DNA of 64,000 nt from Hortaea werneckii. Lineage: Eukaryota; Ascomycota; Dothideomycetes; Mycosphaerellales; Teratosphaeriaceae. A program made the translations under genes and the position numbers. The notes under the pieces are model-generated. The model was not told the origin of the DNA. It saw only the letters and a program-made list of their open reading frames with translations, and did no database searches. Of this stretch, positions 47,259 through 57,663 are shown in pieces; the stretch's first letter is position 1; each line of letters begins with the position of its first letter. The stretch is taken from assembly GCA_037044905.1 (NCBI GenBank), contig JBAOKB010000166.1, forward strand, positions 1-64,000, written 5' to 3'.

Positions 47259-50200
47259 TTACCGGACAAGATCGGCAATCTTCCCAGCAACAGCGTTGGG
47301 GTACCCTCTACCGAGGGCTTCACGCACAACTTGCTTCGCCTGCTCCCTCTCCTCAGCAGCCAGGCACGCGCGAACCATCGCCTCATATGTGCTCGGCTCC
47401 CTCTTGCCAAGCGGCACCCGTTCGAATGCCTGCTTGGCCTTCGTCACATTCGCCTCCTGAGCCCAGCCATGGATGAGCGCGTTGGCAATGTAAGGCGTGA
47501 AGTCCACACGACGCATGAGCATGTCGTCCAGGAGGGCGTCGGCCGAGGCAGTGACCGCGTGGTTCGCGTTCAAAGACTCGAACATGGCCTGGTAGATGCA
47601 AGGTTGCAGCCTGACTTGCCTGTTGCTGACGACCGAGTCAAAAAGCGCACGAGCTCCGGCGAGGTCATGCATGACGCAGCCCTTCGCGTGGATCAGCGAG
47701 GCGTAGTGCACTGCATCAGGCTGGATGCCAGCGAGCTTCATTTCCTCTAAGACAGCTTCTGCCGCCGGCATGTTGATTGGCTCCAGAGTGGCGTGGGTGT
47801 CGATCAAGAGTTTGAAAGTATGAACAGTCGGCTCGATACCCTGGCTTCGCATACGTTCGTAGTAGGAAAGCACCTTGCTGCGATCCCTCTTCGTTGTCAG
47901 GAAGAACTGCATTAGACTGTGGTAAGGAGCGGGCCGTGGCTTGTAGTTCGTGCAGGCCTCCATCTCCTCAAAGATCTCCTCTGCAAACTTCTCATCTGAC
48001 ACTCGGCAAAGTGCGTTGACGATTGTGCCGTAGGTGACAGATGTGGGCCTAATACCCAAGTTTCTCATCTCGGCAAAGTAGAACAGGCAGTCGTCGATTC
48101 TTCTGGCCTTGCCAAGCTTGCCAATCAGAGCATTGTACAGGAATGAGGAAGGCTCGACGCCCTCAGCCTTGGCACGGAGGAAGATCTTGACGGCTTCAGA
48201 TGCTTCGTCGAACGTCTTGGTGGTCTCCTTTAGAGTCGTGATGTACAGACCGAAGGTGTTGGCAGAGGGAGCCGCGCCCATGTCGAGAAGGTCTTGGTGA
48301 TATCTTGCGGCCAGATCCCTCCGGCCAATGTTCAAGCAACCAGCGATCATATGATCAAGAATCTGCTGCCAGCCGAAGCGCACGACTCTATAGCGAGCAT
48401 CGTACGGGACGTCTTGCTTTGCCATTTCCAGTATGTCGTGGGCAAGACCAAGGTTGTTCTCCTTGGCTGCACTCTCAATGAGCTTGCCGTAGGTGAACAT
48501 GCGCGGCACGCGGCCTACTCGACGCATATTCCTGAATTTGGTCAAAGCCTCGCTGATTCTCTTCCCCTGCTGCGAAGGACGCTCCAAAAGATCGTTGATG
48601 AAATTCGAACCCTTGATGTCAGTACGAGAAGCATAAGGGTCGAAAGAATCGTCGAAAGTCACCGGCTGGACCGCAGGGGCAACGAAGACAGGCTGCTGAA
48701 GCGGCACGACGGGCGTGAAAGCCGGTGTCGAAGGGTAGCGATAGCTGTTCCACAGCCTGCTCAGCTCGGCGCGGTCGATGTTGATCAGAGTACGCTCAAT
48801 TAGAGTCTCGGTCTCGGCCGAGGGCATAAGAGAGCGGGAGACAATGTTTTCGAGCAGGCAACCAAAGCGAGCCGGACCTGCGATATCAGAGGGCGAGGAC
48901 TCATCCAAGAGCATGCCGGCCTGCACGCGTGTGAGCATCTCAACTCCACCAGCGCCAAGGCGAGCAATGTGATCTGGTCCCAGTCTCGCAACGATATGCT
49001 CCGCAATCGGGGCAATGAGTCCTCCATTCTCGATCATGGCCGTTAACATGGCCATGGCCGCTTCGCCCTGCATCGGGGCCGCACTCTTCAACATGAAAGT
49101 ACCGATGAGCTCAAACGCCTCATCGATTTGTGCTACTGTCTCTGCCATGTTCGTTTCACTTGCCTGGTCCCGAATCCGGCCAAACATCTTCCTGGCTTGT
49201 ACGAGCCCACGCTCGGCTTGACCAACACCAATGAAAGCCACAGTCCTCATGGTGATGGGCTCAACAAAGTGCAGCTTGGCAGGCGCAGATTCCAGAATGC
49301 GGAAGTACGGCTCAGCAGCCTCCACATTGGCGTTTCGAAGATGCATGGCCAGCATCGCAGTCGCCGGCTCGGCCAGATCCGATGTGAGCTTCGCGAGAGA
49401 GTCGAAAGCCTTGGAGCTGACTTCGAGCAAGTTCTTGTCTGCAGCTGCGATGGTAACAGAAGCTAGCGCAGAGGGCAGAGCGCGACCAGTAAGGGAGTTG
49501 ACCAAGTCGAAAGCGTTTCTAAATGTGGTGTCCTTGAGGGCAAGCGGGAGGAGAGCTTGCAGTGCCACGGTGTCACGGAGTTGCAGCGCGTCCCTTTCGA
49601 CGGATAGACCGGACTGGACACTGGACAGGAATTTGAGCCCTTCTTTTAGTCTATCGGCTGAGCCATATGCTTTGACAAGTGACGCATAGACCTCGTTGTC
49701 CAGACGGTCGACAGCAATTTCGCCAGCGTTGTGGGCGATTGCCAGCTCCTTGTACTGATCGTAAGCCTCAACGGCGCTCTTGAGGTCGCCAGTATGTCCA
49801 AACGCCGCGATCATTGGCGGATATAGTGATGAAACGGGATCCATGCCAGCATTTCGCATGTACTGGTGGATACGCGAGACATCCTCAAGGCGCCCCTGCT
49901 CGGCACAGGCCATAACGAGAGCAGCGCACGCCTCAGTCGACAGACTCCCAACGCCAGATTGAATGGCACGATCGAATATCTTGACGGCGAGTAGCAATGA
50001 AGAGTCCTCTGATAGCATCCGATATTCGGCCTCGGTAGATCTGAACATGAAAGTGCCAGCTTCCTCCAGGCCACCGTACCTTGTCAGGCGTTCTTCAAGG
50101 TCCTTGCGCATATCCAACGCTTGCGAAGCTCGTCTTGCAAGTAGGCCAACAAAAATGCTGAAAGTTTCACTGTCTGGAGTAACATCGCGGCGAAGCATGT

Positions 50201-51161
50201 CAGAGTAGACCTCAAGCGCCTTAGGCACTTTCAGATGCTTGCCGGAGGTCAGCTCAATCGCCGAGCACAGGAGAGCGCGATATGCGGCAGGCGTAGGTTG
50301 CTGGACGCCAGCATGCAGCATTGCCTTGAAAGCCGCGGGAACGCGCTCATATTGATTCGACTCGGCGAGAGAAAGCAGCTCTTGCGCGTAGATCTCGGCT
50401 TCGGAGGTCAGAGCGCTGTCGGTCGGCGAGATAGTTGTCGGCGGTGTCGAAGTGGCAAGCGTGACTGTCTTGTCGGAGCCTGCGGACGGGGAGGCTGCGC
50501 GAAGCGTGAGGCCATCTTCTGAATCTTCCTTGCTCTTCAGGATTTCTTCTGCAAGCGAGTCGTTAACCTGCTGCAGTGCGGCCGCCTCAGCCGCCTCGTC
50601 TTCACCGAAAGCCTTGCCAAAATTGTCAAGGGCACTGGTGGTGTAACTCCTCTTCAAAGTGCCCCTCACAACCTCCTCAGGCTTCCGCTCGGGTGCCTCC
50701 AGCTCTCCTGCAGCTGTGATCTCAGCCTCCCCAGCCTGAGCTGGCACAGTCGTCGGCGGTTGCCACTCTACCCTTCGCGCGAGCTGAAACTGTTGCCAGT
50801 CCTTGCTCGTGCCGCCATTGCGCTGATGTTTCTGCCATGCATCCAAGTACTTATCTAAGCCACTGTCTCCCTGTTGTACGGCCTCTGGCTTGTTTCCAGA
50901 CTGTGAAGCTGGCACATGGCCGGCATTTGTGCTAGCCTGCCTGGCACCATCTACGTTTGAGAGTACATTATGTACGCGACTCTGCTGGTTCTTTCGGAGC
51001 TTGCCGAGTAATGTGTCTGCGAGCGGACCAGGTTGGGTGTTTTGCGCGGCGTAGGAGGATTGTGATGCGGCAACGACAGATTGAGCGTAGCCGTGGGTGA
51101 AGGACTTGAGGGCGTTGCCTGCTAAACGCGAAAGGTGTACGGTTGGCTTCACGTAAGGCAT
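47259..51161 (-). CDS. cya5: Mitochondrial PPR protein, CYA5/Pet309-like
   Basis: A single 1300-residue exon. Pentatricopeptide-repeat proteins of this size in moulds (CYA5 of Neurospora, Pet309 of yeast) act in mitochondria on expression of the cox1 mRNA. The N-terminus (MPYVKPTVHLSRLAGNALKS) is basic and hydroxylated, consistent with import. A Ser/Thr/Glu-rich linker follows to about residue 260. PPR-type helical pairs occur first around ALEVYSDMLRRDVTPDSETF and ARIHQYMRN-like segments, then in a dense C-terminal array: FLRAKAEGVEPSSFLYNALI, YFAEMRNLGIRPTSVTYGTI, EEMKLAGIQPDAVHYASLI and others. The ATG at 51161 is the first in frame. Assignment to CYA5 rests on length, architecture and fungal context; the specific target is inferred. 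Confidence 0.82.
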   Translation of the reverse strand: MPYVKPTVHLSRLAGNALKSFTHGYAQSVVAASQSSYAAQNTQPGPLADTLLGKLRKNQQSRVHNVLSNVDGARQASTNAGHVPASQSGNKPEAVQQGDSGLDKYLDAWQKHQRNGGTSKDWQQFQLARRVEWQPPTTVPAQAGEAEITAAGELEAPERKPEEVVRGTLKRSYTTSALDNFGKAFGEDEAAEAAALQQVNDSLAEEILKSKEDSEDGLTLRAASPSAGSDKTVTLATSTPPTTISPTDSALTSEAEIYAQELLSLAESNQYERVPAAFKAMLHAGVQQPTPAAYRALLCSAIELTSGKHLKVPKALEVYSDMLRRDVTPDSETFSIFVGLLARRASQALDMRKDLEERLTRYGGLEEAGTFMFRSTEAEYRMLSEDSSLLLAVKIFDRAIQSGVGSLSTEACAALVMACAEQGRLEDVSRIHQYMRNAGMDPVSSLYPPMIAAFGHTGDLKSAVEAYDQYKELAIAHNAGEIAVDRLDNEVYASLVKAYGSADRLKEGLKFLSSVQSGLSVERDALQLRDTVALQALLPLALKDTTFRNAFDLVNSLTGRALPSALASVTIAAADKNLLEVSSKAFDSLAKLTSDLAEPATAMLAMHLRNANVEAAEPYFRILESAPAKLHFVEPITMRTVAFIGVGQAERGLVQARKMFGRIRDQASETNMAETVAQIDEAFELIGTFMLKSAAPMQGEAAMAMLTAMIENGGLIAPIAEHIVARLGPDHIARLGAGGVEMLTRVQAGMLLDESSPSDIAGPARFGCLLENIVSRSLMPSAETETLIERTLINIDRAELSRLWNSYRYPSTPAFTPVVPLQQPVFVAPAVQPVTFDDSFDPYASRTDIKGSNFINDLLERPSQQGKRISEALTKFRNMRRVGRVPRMFTYGKLIESAAKENNLGLAHDILEMAKQDVPYDARYRVVRFGWQQILDHMIAGCLNIGRRDLAARYHQDLLDMGAAPSANTFGLYITTLKETTKTFDEASEAVKIFLRAKAEGVEPSSFLYNALIGKLGKARRIDDCLFYFAEMRNLGIRPTSVTYGTIVNALCRVSDEKFAEEIFEEMEACTNYKPRPAPYHSLMQFFLTTKRDRSKVLSYYERMRSQGIEPTVHTFKLLIDTHATLEPINMPAAEAVLEEMKLAGIQPDAVHYASLIHAKGCVMHDLAGARALFDSVVSNRQVRLQPCIYQAMFESLNANHAVTASADALLDDMLMRRVDFTPYIANALIHGWAQEANVTKAKQAFERVPLGKREPSTYEAMVRACLAAEEREQAKQVVREALGRGYPNAVAGKIADLVR

Positions 51162-52045
51162 TCAGGTGGTTGCGAACCCTTCAGTTGGAAGGGTATGACT
51201 ATGACCGCATTAGCTCGCGTTGATATGTGACTGGTCGCGAAGGTACGTACGGAGGGGCGAGGGGCACAGAAAGAGTGCAGGCTCATTTGACGACTACCCG
51301 TCGCCAAACAAACGCGCGATTGGGGTCTGTGGGCCTCGGTGGCTGTTTATTGGATTTTCGCCGTGCGAAGGCGCATGCAATTGGCAAGCCGAATTAGGCC
51401 GCAAGATGGATCGCGGGTATTATAGTAAGTCCAATGTGACAAAGGCGAATGTATGTATAGGAAGTAAGGTCACGCGAAAAATTGGCCTGAGTAACGGGAG
51501 GACGATGAAGGAAAGGGATATAGTGAGGTAGGGGACATTCGGAACACGTCAAGACTCAGTCAGAGCTGTGTCGCGAAAGCGAGGACGACCAGGAGCAGGC
51601 GACATTTTCCCGGCTCCGAGCCACGCTAACTCAGCCCTATCAAGGGCGATCCCGTACCGTTTTCCACACGTCGATCCTGTCAACGACAACGCTCTGTACA
51701 GTTCTCTATTCATTTCCCAGCTCCAGGCCAAAAGAACGATACCATTGCTTGCTCGAGGTATCTAGCACCTCGTACGAACTGTTCCTGGCTTCCTGGCATC
51801 TCCCGAAGCCCAGCGACCCGTTGAAGCTAAAACCCGGTTTGGTCCGTCTTCGAGATCCTTCTGCCAGCGCGACTTTCATTTTCCAGGAGCCGGAGGCAAG
51901 GAACATCGTAGACGCCGATCAAATCTCGACTAGCATTGTCAGCACCATCCCTCCTAAGTCCGACTGAGCATTGTCTCGTCCGAGTGTCCTGCTCACGTCC
52001 CTGGTGGCACTACTGTAGCATTCATCGCTTTTCCATCCGGTTCCA
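51162..52045. promoter_or_regulatory. Divergent promoter region, PPR gene / erg8
   Basis: 880 bp between two divergent start codons. Short open frames occur here but none resembles a protein family, so I treat it as promoter and 5' UTRs. Confidence 0.4.
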
Positions 52046-53546
52046 ATGGTTCAAGATGCGGTAGCTGTGTCTTCCCCTGGGAAGGTGTTACTTGCAGGTG
52101 GTTACTTGGTGCTTGACCGAGCACACACTGCACTCGTGTTCGGTCTGGACGCCAGGATTCACGTGGTAATCCAAGACATCCCCACGAAGAATGGCGTAAC
52201 TCTGAACGAAATTGAAGTGCGTTCGCCGCAATTTGCAGGCGCTGTGTGGGAATATGGCTACCGACTTGCAGAGAAAGAGGGCGGTATCAAAGTGACTCAG
52301 TTGAGAGCGTAAGTCTCGACTTCTACTTGTTTTTCGTCAAAAGGCTACATTGCCGACTCGTTCGACATGCCACTGTTTAATTGTTGTGTAGTCATGGGTG
52401 CTGTACTCACTCCTCTTTTCCATATACAGTGACGCGGATCTCAATCTCAACCGCAATCCCTTCGTCGAGACTGCGCTTGCCTATGCTCTGAGCTACATAG
52501 CAACCGTATCCAACCCTAACATCACACCAGCAGCTATCACCATCCTAGCAGACAACGACTATTACTCCAACCCAACGCCTGATACAAACGGTTCGAGCTC
52601 TCAGCCAGGATTCCACAATTTTGGCGTGCCAATCTCAAAAGCACATAAGACGGGACTCGGATCTTCAGCGGCACTCGTAACATCGTTCACAGCCGCTCTC
52701 CTCTCTTACTACATTCCCAAGGAAGATCTCGACATTACCACCGATGCTGGCAAACGAATCTTACATAACCTCGCTCAAGCCGCTCACTGTGCCGCCCAAG
52801 GCAAAGTCGGCTCTGGCTTCGACGTTGCAAGTGCTGTCTATGGCAGCTGTCTTTACCGGCGCTTCTCCCCTGGCATTCTGTCAGACATGCCAGAGCCAGG
52901 GCGAGCATCTTTCGGAGCCAAGCTTTGCGAGACTGTCAACGAGCGTGGCGAAAAGACGAAATGGGACACGGAGATACACAAGACGGCCGTCAAAGTCCCC
53001 AAAGGTCTGAGATTGGTCATGTGCGACGTCGACTGTGGATCGCAGACTCCTGGAATGGTCAAGCAGGTCCTAGCATGGCGGAAGGAGAATCCCGAGTTGG
53101 CTGATAGAATATGGGCCGAGCTGCAACTAGCTAACGAGAGCCTGGCGCATGAGTTGAAGGCCGTTGCTGAGACCGATGCGCCGCTCGACTACGACCGTCT
53201 GCGACAATGCTTTGTCCAGATTCGTAAAGGCATCTGTGTGATGGGTGAAGCAAGCGGTGTGCCCATTGAGCCGCACAGCCAGACGGAGTTGATCGATGCT
53301 TGCAGCAAGCTTGATGGGGTCATTGGTGGCGTTGTCCCGGGTGCGGGAGGTTACGATGCTATTACGCTTCTTATCGAGGATAAAGAAGACGTGGTCAGTA
53401 GACTGCAAGAGCTGCTGTCGGGGTGGCAGTTCCAAGGCGAAAGCGGTGAAGAAGGCGGTAGGGTCAGTATGCTGGGCGTGAGGGAGGAAATGGATGGCGT
53501 CAAGGTCGCAGATCCGCAGGTATACGGCGAATGGCTTACTGAATGA
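52046..53546 (+). CDS. erg8: Phosphomevalonate kinase
   Basis: GHMP kinase that converts phosphomevalonate to diphosphomevalonate in the isoprenoid/ergosterol pathway. Exons 52046-52308 and 52430-53546 give 459 residues, normal for fungal Erg8; the 121-bp intron joins QLRADADLNLNRNPFVETAL. Motif 1 is SPGKVLLAGGYLVLD. The GHMP ATP-binding glycine/serine loop is KTGLGSSAALVTSFTAALL. The substrate-side motif is GKVGSGFDVASAVYGS. The C-terminal loop GGVVPGAGGYDAITLL is the third GHMP motif. All are intact. It is followed by about 590 bp without a gene and then by the tRNA. Confidence 0.94.
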
Positions 53547-54136
53547 TTGTGTAGGCCATTTGGGAACGAGCAGATACACCGAAGACGAATTGGTTAAGAA
53601 GTCTTGATATGGCCATTAGTATACTTCATAGCGGTCTACTTTGTATGCAAAGGCTTTCCAACACCGACGATGAACGCTCGGAAACATTTCTCCAAAGTCG
53701 GATCTCTTCAGAACCTCGGAGCGGTACATAATCCCAAGACAACGATTGATGAAAAGGCCCATCACTTTGCAACGATCACACACATGGCGCACATCACCAC
53801 TACGTGGCTGTGTCTTCCTGCACGGCCACTCCAGACTCAATAGTGTTCGCCACTTACGACGCTCGCGGGTTATTTCCGCTTCCGGCTAGCGCGCCGAGCT
53901 CTGAACTTCACTTCCGATCTCGCCCACTGTGCCGCCCAAATTTGACCCCAAGTCTCCCAAGCAAGTTTCGAGGCCTCCCCCCGGCCTTCCAATCGTTTCC
54001 ATTGAATCCCTGGTGTCTGGTTCGACTGTCGCTGGCTCTGACGGCTGATTTGCAACTAATACTACATATACAAAACAGTTTTGCGCTCACGTGATGGCTC
54101 ACCGAGCTTCCGGCTCGACGAACGATGACCTCAATC
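53547..54136. other. Intergenic region between erg8 and the tRNA
   Basis: No supported gene. Contains the erg8 3' flank and the upstream region of the tRNA; the tRNA promoter itself is internal to the tRNA. Confidence 0.45.
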
Positions 54137-54234
54137 GGTAAGGTGTCCGAGTGGTTATGGAGCTGCGTTTAGGTTTTCCCTAAGCAGAGATCCGCAGTGG
54201 CGTTGCCTCGAGGGTTCGAATCCCTCCCTTATCA
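54137..54234 (+). tRNA. tRNA-Leu (anticodon UAG) with an 18-base intron
   Basis: Folded by eye. Acceptor stem GGTAAGG pairs with CCTTATC (one G-T pair), discriminator A at 54234. The D arm is TCC/GGA around GAGTGGTTAT. Anticodon stem CTGCG (54163-54167) pairs with CGCAG (54193-54197). The loop has anticodon TAG at 54170-54172, reading CUA leucine codons. An 18-base intron (54174-54191) follows position 37; its CCTAAG can pair with the anticodon-side TTTAGG, as in nuclear pre-tRNAs. A class II variable arm (GGC-GTT-GCC) and T arm GAGGG-TTCGAAT-CCCTC complete it. CCA is not encoded. The internal A and B boxes (GTCCGAGTGG-type and GGTTCGAATCC) are intact. Confidence 0.94.
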
Positions 54235-55061
54235 ACAGACGCCCTTCAGGGGCTTGGGGAATGAATTTTTTGCTTTTGCTTTGTGCCTACTCACTCTACG
54301 TGCCTCCTTTGAATCGACAGCCTCGTCTCTGACTTGCTTCGACATCCTCTGGCATTGTTTGCTTCCGCACGGGATCCAGGATCTTTTGTCGTTTTGTCTT
54401 TTTCGCCATTTCTCATATTTTCCCCGTTGCTTTTAGGTGGTGACACCACCCCCGATTTGAATTGACTCAATGGCAGCCCTTCAATCTCGATTCGACTGGA
54501 AAGTCTTATTGTTTCATGGGGCGTTCCAAGTGCATCAAAGGAATCATGCAACAATTGAGATCATACGTCTGTTCTGCTCATCTTGCTAACTTTCCTGGCT
54601 AAGACCCCGTTTCGCTCATGTCACTGGGACACATCCTGTACTGTCATCATTTGGGACACTGTCTCCTGATCAAGCTCCGTCAAAAACGGGAGCGTATTGA
54701 TCGCCCGGATCTCAAGAAAAGATTCAGGATCCGTGTGACAAAGATGTCATCGTTACCAAGCATTACGCCTTTCGACCAATTTCAAATCTTTCTCGACAGA
54801 GCTAAAAGGGCGGATTAGTTAGCCATAGTGACTATAATTTCTTTCGAGAGCAGCGTTCGAAAGTGGTAGACTTGTCACAATCGACAGGTATTCCTTAAGG
54901 AGTCGGTAGTTCATCAAAGGAGGCGAGGCTTGAGAAATGTTTCGGTAAGTAAGCGTTTGTATATACAGTCTAACTTGCGAACGCATCTCAATACTACAGA
55001 GGAAGTATCGTTAACCGAAGGTGCAATATAGTAGCGTCGATAGCGAAAAAGCTCATGGGGA
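54235..55061. other. Intergenic region at the start of the gene-poor compartment
   Basis: No supported gene. The longest ATG-initiated frame, 66 codons at 54618-54818, shows no recognisable feature. The right end holds the first copy of the dispersed repeat. Confidence 0.45.
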
Positions 55062-55100
55062 TTAACAAATGTAGAGCGCTATTGCTAGTCGGAATTCCCA
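54983..55100 (+). repeat. Dispersed repeat, copy A
   Basis: Core ACGCATCTCA, then TTAACCGAAGGTGCAATA and TAGTAGCGTCG, followed by AGCGAAAAAGCT. Shares these blocks in the same order with copy B; copies C and D match the core in the opposite orientation. It overlaps the 3' end of the interrupted ORF on the minus strand. Confidence 0.8.
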
Positions 55101-56165
55101 CATCAGGTCTGAACCATAAGAGTTCGTAGCGACATCCGTGACTGGCGCAATGCGAGCATGGTAACGGCTGAAAATACGAATTCCTGGCAATTGGGATTCC
55201 ACAGCCGAGCAATGCTGCGTCACCAGCTTCATTGGCCAAGCTAAGTGAGTCTGAGGCCTTGCCGATCTATTCGCAGATGTCTTGCGTTGAAAAAGGACCT
55301 GGCCTTGGAAGATGCCATATGTGGTCCGACGTGCCGGCACGAGACAATGAAGTAATGCCTGGATCCGCATCCTGACTGCAGTAGCGCTGTCGAAGTATTG
55401 ATTATGTAGTTGGTTGGCAATGAATATGACGATGTGAATGGCGCGCCGAGCCCTTGCCGCCCTGTCACTCTTGTCCGCATCCGAGACATTGCGTTTGGTT
55501 TGCTCACGGAAGAGAACCTCGATGTTTGGAGGAAGAGACGGTGGCTCAGAAGAGAGGTCGACATCGTGGACAGAGACACTGAGCGGCACCGAGTCAGAAT
55601 GTGTCATGGTGCCGCTGCCAGTCAGGAACTGCACTCGCAAACCATATGAAGAAGCGGAACCCCCATCTGCAGACGTTGGCTGGATCGTAAAGACTTGACG
55701 AGGATGCTCTGGTACAGCAAAGTATAACGCCAAGTCCCTGAAAGCACGTTTCCTCGACTGTTTGGCGTATTGGTAGTCATCCGCTATGATCTCATCAAGA
55801 ACTGGCTATCTCTCCAGCAGCCGGCACATCGCATTGGCGATTTTGCGTACGTCAACTTCAGTAAAATCAACGTCGATATACATCGAGACCATGCACTTCT
55901 TAATGGCTGCGTGAGCAGAGTCGTATTTTCGCGTCGACAGCCAAGGATCGGGGTGGACTTTATTGTCGAGGATACGAATATTCCAGCCTTTGGGGGTTAT
56001 TGGGACCAGGCCGTGCTGGTAGGGATCCTGATGGTCGCATGCCACCTTTTCCTTGTTACTTTGACGAGTCGTACAAGATTGGCAGCGTGGGGGACGCTTG
56101 TAACCCCATCGAGAGTCTCTGCCGTCAATTGGAGGAAGTTCCATGAATTCTTCCAGCGGAGTCAT
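55062..56165 (-). pseudogene. Unrecognised ORF interrupted by one in-frame TAG
   Basis: From ATG 56165 (MTPLEEFMELPP) the frame is open for 119 codons. It meets TAG at 55808-55806 and then continues open in the same frame for another 248 codons to a TAA at 55064-55062. Both halves read like natural protein: the first has a Cys pair (RCQSCTT) and KGWNIRILDNKVHPDPW, the second KQSRKRAFRDLALYFAVPEHP and ARARRAIHIVIFIANQLHNQY. A CAG-to-TAG change would explain the break (RLLER, stop, PVLDE). I do not recognise the family. The last 60 residues may be intron or read-through. It could instead be two exons with an intron skipping the stop, but no convincing GT-AG pair is visible around it. Confidence 0.5.
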
Positions 56166-56237
56166 GCTTAAAGAGGGTGGAGGAAGTGTACCCTGCTCGG
56201 AAAGAAGAACGTGCAGGCTAACTTGCCATAAGTGTCG

Positions 56238-56365
56238 CAGACGTCGAACGCATCTCATTGCTATAGAGATAGTTTGCTAGCCGAAGGCGCAATACAGTAG
56301 CGTCGAGAGCGAAAAAGCTGACGGGGATATATGTTTATAGAGCGGTATTGCGAGGTCCGAGGATT
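56238..56365 (+). repeat. Dispersed repeat, copy B
   Basis: Contains ACGCATCTCATTGCTATAGA, CTAGCCGAAGGCGCAATACA and GTAGCGTCGAGAGCGAAAAA. It matches copy A over about 110 bp. Next to it, B carries about 19 bp (near 56228-56246) between GTTCG and CAAGTTAG (minus-strand sense) that A lacks. Confidence 0.8.
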
Positions 56366-56366
56366 C

Positions 56367-57033
56367 CTACTGCGAGTTCGAACTGTAGTCCCTGGTTTTG
56401 TTGAACATTAAGCAGTTCGACAGATGCTCGTCGCTTTCGATTTCCGGACCGACCATCTCCAGTATCAGTCGATCATACTCTTCAAGTTCGACTGTACCGT
56501 CGCCGATTGAGACGGAGCGTTTCCTGCTTGATCTGATTCCGTTGGGCATGATCTCAGAGTTGAAGCGGGCTCAAGCAGCGACGGTATTGCGATGCACCTC
56601 TTCAACAGCGCGTTCAGCTCCTGGGGAAGAGGTGTATGCTTTGCACCCAGTCTCTGACACCATCTCCTTCGCCTGGCACTTCTTCCCCATCATCTTCTCC
56701 AGCAGTCGGAACGTGTGCGGCAGCATGCCCTCCAGTTGAAGAAGTGAATGACGGTACCGACGTCTCGTCGGTCTGGACGACATCATCGCTCTCTGGTATT
56801 TCAGGAGAAGGCGAGCGAACGCTGGCATCTGGAGAGCCGCGATTGGCCATACTGTTGGAGCTCGGAGATGGTGTACCACGCGGAAAAGGAGCAGTGCCGC
56901 CAGAGGAAAAAAGGAACACCTTACGAAGTGAATTGAGGCTGACTTCCCAATAATCGGTCGGGCGTGGCGGCTCATCGCGGTTGAGTGTTTCATCACGTGC
57001 GGCCGTCCAAGGCAGGTGCGATCTGTAGGACAC
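56367..57033 (-). pseudogene. Unresolved, probably degraded coding locus
   Basis: Two minus-strand frames look protein-like but do not join cleanly. One (about 57033-56614) is Ser/Pro/acidic: SLNSLRKVFLFSSGG, PRGTPSPSSNSMANRGSPD and SPSPEIPESDDVVQTDE. The other (about 56760-56367) reads LLQLEGMLPHTFRLLEKMM, reaches a TGA at 56573-56571, and continues in the same frame as IRSSRKRSVSIGDG to SNSQ and a stop. The upstream frame has no ATG near its beginning; its first candidates are GTG or TTG. It may be a spliced gene whose introns I cannot place, or a decayed one. No family recognised. Confidence 0.3.
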
Positions 57034-57075
57034 GTCCAGTGAGAATCCAAGGCAGGTGCGATCGGCAGGACGCCT
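57007..57075. repeat. Short direct duplication
   Basis: CCAAGGCAGGTGCGATC occurs at 57007 and again at 57047, followed by TGTAGGACACG and GGCAGGACGCC respectively, giving a 40-bp spaced duplication just upstream of the gene at 57145. Confidence 0.8.
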
Positions 57076-57144
57076 TAGAATAGAAGATACTGCGCCGTGC
57101 TGAGACTCATCCCTTTACATTGGCGATCTACCAGGCTCGAAGAC

Positions 57145-57663
57145 ATGGCGGCTCCCCCTATCGAGCAGCGTTCAACTCGGAGCGGCAACATGTTAAACTT
57201 CCGATTCCGGCAAAGCGATGAGGTTTGTTCTCGTCCTTCCAGATCGCTTCAAGGGTGGCTAATCGTCTAGATCCTCAAAGCTTTCGATGCCGACGATTAT
57301 GAGAGGCTGGGTACCTTGTGCGCTCAGGCTCTCGAGGACCCGGCTCTGCCTCGCTACTACCGAGCGCAATACGAGATGCTCACTGCGTTCGTTCCAGGTC
57401 GCGATGCCAAAGCGCATCTGGAGGCTTCTATGCGTTCTATCCGTGACATGGAACAATTGCTGGCTGCAGAGGGGCGTGAGCGGTGGGAGGTTGGCGATCT
57501 CAAGGCACAAGTTGAGGAATTGATGGGTTGCATTGTCGAAGAGCGCGTCCGAGTGTAAGTGCCTTTCAAGATCCCATTCGAGCAGCGCACATCCGGATGT
57601 CTAACATGTATTTCTGACAGCGCGGATACCCCGGCTACGAGGGGCAACCCACGCAGCAGTTGA
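57145..57663 (+). CDS. Small spliced protein of unknown function
   Basis: Three exons, 57145-57222, 57271-57554 and 57621-57663, give 134 residues. Donors are GTTTGT and GTAAGT, the last acceptor is preceded by a CTGACAG stretch, and all phases agree. The protein begins MAAPPIEQRSTRSGNMLNFR and has a helical, charged middle: LKAFDADDYERLGTLCAQAL, RYYRAQYEMLTAFVPGRDAK and LKAQVEELMGCIVEERVRV. It ends RGNPRSS. No signal peptide, membrane helix or known motif. The middle could be a TPR-like or coiled helical hairpin. I do not recognise it; probably lineage-restricted. The consistent splicing is the main support. Confidence 0.6.

Noticed and set aside
54983..56365. All differences between repeat copies A and B being C-to-T/G-to-A (RIP)
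   Set aside because: The core shows several such transitions, but transversions and indels are also present, so RIP alone does not explain them.
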